Of a stretch of 7,504 bases of DNA, positions 6,432 through 7,504 are shown one piece after another. The stretch is from Ignavibacteriaceae bacterium (GTDB lineage Bacteria; Bacteroidota; Ignavibacteria; Ignavibacteriales; Ignavibacteriaceae), in contig JARLHB010000454.1 of assembly GCA_031292465.1 (NCBI GenBank), positions 1 to 7,504 on the forward strand, written 5' to 3'. Below the pieces are notes generated by a model. It was not told where the DNA came from. It saw only the letters and a program-made list of their open reading frames with translations, and ran no database searches. Positions within the stretch are counted from its first letter, which is position 1. Every line of letters begins with the position of its first letter. The translations under genes were made by a program, and so were the position numbers.

Positions 6432-6773
6432 CTTTGAAAGCTAGCGACTAACAAGGATAACGAAGATACCCCGCATTTTTTACCAAGCTCTATTTCTTCG
6501 CCATATTCACGTGAATTATATAATTGCTATAGTTATATGATCAACTAATATGCCACATAAGAAAATTGAGTTTTTGTTGTTTTAATTGTTTTCGGAGTAA
6601 CGAACACACGTACGACTGTCCCAAAATAAGATCGGAGATTAATGTAGCACAGATTTCAATCTGTGCAATGCCGTACTTTTTAGTACGCCGTACAAGCTAA
6701 GCAAATTATTATTTTGTGTGGAATTTATTCCGTCCATATATTTGTGCAGAAAATAAATCGGGAACAAAAAGCT
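6432..6773. other. gene-free spacer between acetyltransferase and RAYT
   Basis: No plausible coding frame was seen here. The stretch holds a perfect 12-bp palindrome ATTCACGTGAAT (6505-6516), an AT-rich imperfect hairpin just after it (6518-6538, eight pairs including one G-T), the first REP-like palindrome (6644-6666) and a small hairpin CGTAC-TTTTTA-GTACG (6672-6687). The last 60 bases read in frame with the transposase from a TTG at 6714, but are probably leader. Confidence 0.5.
6644..6666 (+). repeat. REP-like palindrome, copy 1
   Basis: A GTAG tetranucleotide leads into a near-perfect palindrome, GCACAGATT-TC-AATCTGTGC (6647-6666). A GTAG-type tetranucleotide at the foot of a small hairpin is the known signature of REP elements recognised by RAYT transposases. 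It lies about 110 bases upstream of the RAYT start and is followed by a second small hairpin at 6672-6687, recalling paired hairpins in REP clusters. Confidence 0.7.
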
Positions 6774-7403
6774 ATGGATGCCATTGGCACATTCACCCGT
6801 AGGAACTTACCGCACTTATATTATCCGCAAGGCACATACTTCATCACATACAGGCTACACGACAGCCTGCCTGTCGGCTTAGTTAAAGAGCTGACGAAGA
6901 AGTATGAAAATTCCACTGAAGCACCGAGTATAAGAGAAAAGAGAATATTTAAAAAATATGATGAACTTTTAGATAAGGGTTGCCCACTAGAAGGAGCTAT
7001 AAATTTAACAAGTTCAGAGATTGCAAAATTAAACCAGCGGGTGATCCACCAATATGACGGAAAAGATTATTCCCTGTTATGCTATTGTATAATGCCGAAT
7101 CACATTCATTTAGTATTTACACTGCTGGAGGAAAACCGTGGTATAAGTAAAATTATGAAATCAATTAAGGGCATCTCAGCGCGTGAATACAATAAGATGA
7201 AAGGAACGAGCGGAATAATCTGGCAGGATGAAAGTTACGATAGGCTGGTACGTGACGAAAATGAATTATTTAACGTAATAAAATATGTAATTAACAACCC
7301 CGTAAAAGCGAATTTCGTCAGTAATTGGCGTATGTGGAAATGGACGTTTGTAGCACAGAATTCATTCTGTGCAGCCGCGATTGCAGAAGTAGAAACCGGC
7401 TAA
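6774..7403 (+). CDS. REP-associated tyrosine transposase (RAYT, IS200/IS605-like Y1 family)
   Basis: A 209-residue single-strand DNA transposase of the Y1 HUH class. The N-terminus RRNLPHLYYPQGTYFITYRL (9-28) is typical of RAYTs. The metal-binding HUH motif is MPNHIHLVF (107-115; His110 and His112). The region IIWQDESYDRLVRDE (148-162) and the helix YVINNPVKA (171-179) follow, with Tyr171 placed where IS200-type enzymes carry the nucleophile and Asn175 where they carry a metal-binding Gln. These enzymes cut and join at REP hairpins marked by a GTAG-like tetranucleotide. ATG 6774 is chosen because homology begins right after it; an in-frame TTG at 6714 would add 20 unrelated residues. The last 17 or so residues, after WKWTFV, are encoded by REP copy 2 and what follows. 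All catalytic residues are present, so it may be active. Confidence 0.85.
   Translation: MDAIGTFTRRNLPHLYYPQGTYFITYRLHDSLPVGLVKELTKKYENSTEAPSIREKRIFKKYDELLDKGCPLEGAINLTSSEIAKLNQRVIHQYDGKDYSLLCYCIMPNHIHLVFTLLEENRGISKIMKSIKGISAREYNKMKGTSGIIWQDESYDRLVRDENELFNVIKYVINNPVKANFVSNWRMWKWTFVAQNSFCAAAIAEVETG
7350..7372 (+). repeat. REP-like palindrome, copy 2, inside the 3' end of the RAYT gene
   Basis: GTAG followed by GCACAGAAT-TC-ATTCTGTGC (7353-7372), in the same orientation as copy 1. Compared with copy 1, base 8 of the palindrome changes T to A and its partner, base 13, changes A to T, so pairing is kept. It is translated in frame as VAQNSFCA near the RAYT C-terminus. Confidence 0.7.
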
Positions 7404-7457
7404 TGTACGAAATGCTTACAGGGGAATATACACCTCACAAAAAAAAGAGAAAAAAAA

Positions 7458-7480
7458 TCACAGATTGAAATCTGTGATAC
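7458..7480 (-). repeat. REP-like palindrome, copy 3, inverted
   Basis: Read on the - strand, GTA followed by TCACAGATT-TC-AATCTGTGA. The outer G-C pair of copies 1 and 2 is replaced by a T-A pair, again keeping the hairpin. On the - strand it is followed by T8-CTC-T8, so it could also act as an intrinsic terminator for a gene entering from the right edge. Confidence 0.7.
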
Positions 7481-7504
7481 GGTCGGTCCAGAGCAAGTTC
7501 ACTC

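Larger units (their letters stand above)
6644..7480 (+). mobile_element. REP/RAYT unit (REPtron-like)
   Basis: A RAYT gene is enclosed by two direct and one inverted copy of the same 20-bp REP-like palindrome. RAYT genes flanked by REPs are a known arrangement in other bacteria, generally single copy and mainly spreading REPs rather than themselves. The true borders, and whether the unit ever moved as a whole, cannot be judged from one window. No target-site duplication was found. Confidence 0.5.

Noticed and set aside
6714..6773. TTG start giving a 229-residue RAYT
   Set aside because: The extra 20 residues do not resemble RAYT N-termini, and the conserved part begins just after ATG 6774.

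Overview
This window reads as a piece of an AT-rich chromosome from the Bacteroidota/Ignavibacteriota/Chlorobiota side of the tree. This placement is inferred from gene content: a RecQ helicase tail with a C-terminal helix-turn-helix, a DUF4296-type lipoprotein, and a rhomboid protease with the Bacteroidota-style C-terminal extension. Several genes have clear Shine-Dalgarno sequences, which are unusual in classical Bacteroidia, so an Ignavibacteria-like relative is favoured.

Left part (1-4410), housekeeping. The 3' end of recQ enters on the + strand and overlaps tail to tail with a small lipoprotein gene. On the - strand, in transcription order, come gap (glyceraldehyde-3-phosphate dehydrogenase), pgk (phosphoglycerate kinase), a rhomboid intramembrane protease and the lipoprotein. 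gap and pgk catalyse consecutive glycolytic steps. Each is followed by its own hairpin terminator, so this looks like a cluster of neighbouring transcription units rather than one tight operon.

Middle (4411-4887). gap is divergent from a gene for a 73-residue membrane protein. The shared 255-bp spacer holds two facing promoter-like elements of the same form, TTG-N20-TAnnTTTA, close to the published Bacteroidota sigma consensus.

Right part (4888-7504), accessory. First comes a Fic toxin-antitoxin module on the - strand: a 43-residue antitoxin-like ORF with the SxxxEG inhibitory motif, coupled by TAATG to a Fic gene that carries one in-frame TAG before its active-site motif. Then come a GNAT acetyltransferase with a terminator, a 370-bp gene-free spacer, and a REP-associated tyrosine transposase (RAYT). 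Three REP-like palindromes lie around and inside the end of the RAYT gene, two direct and one inverted, with compensatory base changes between copies.

The most interesting items are the disarmed Fic module with its very short, easily missed antitoxin, and the self-contained REP/RAYT unit. No RNA genes, CRISPR array or complete insertion sequence with classical terminal inverted repeats were recognised.
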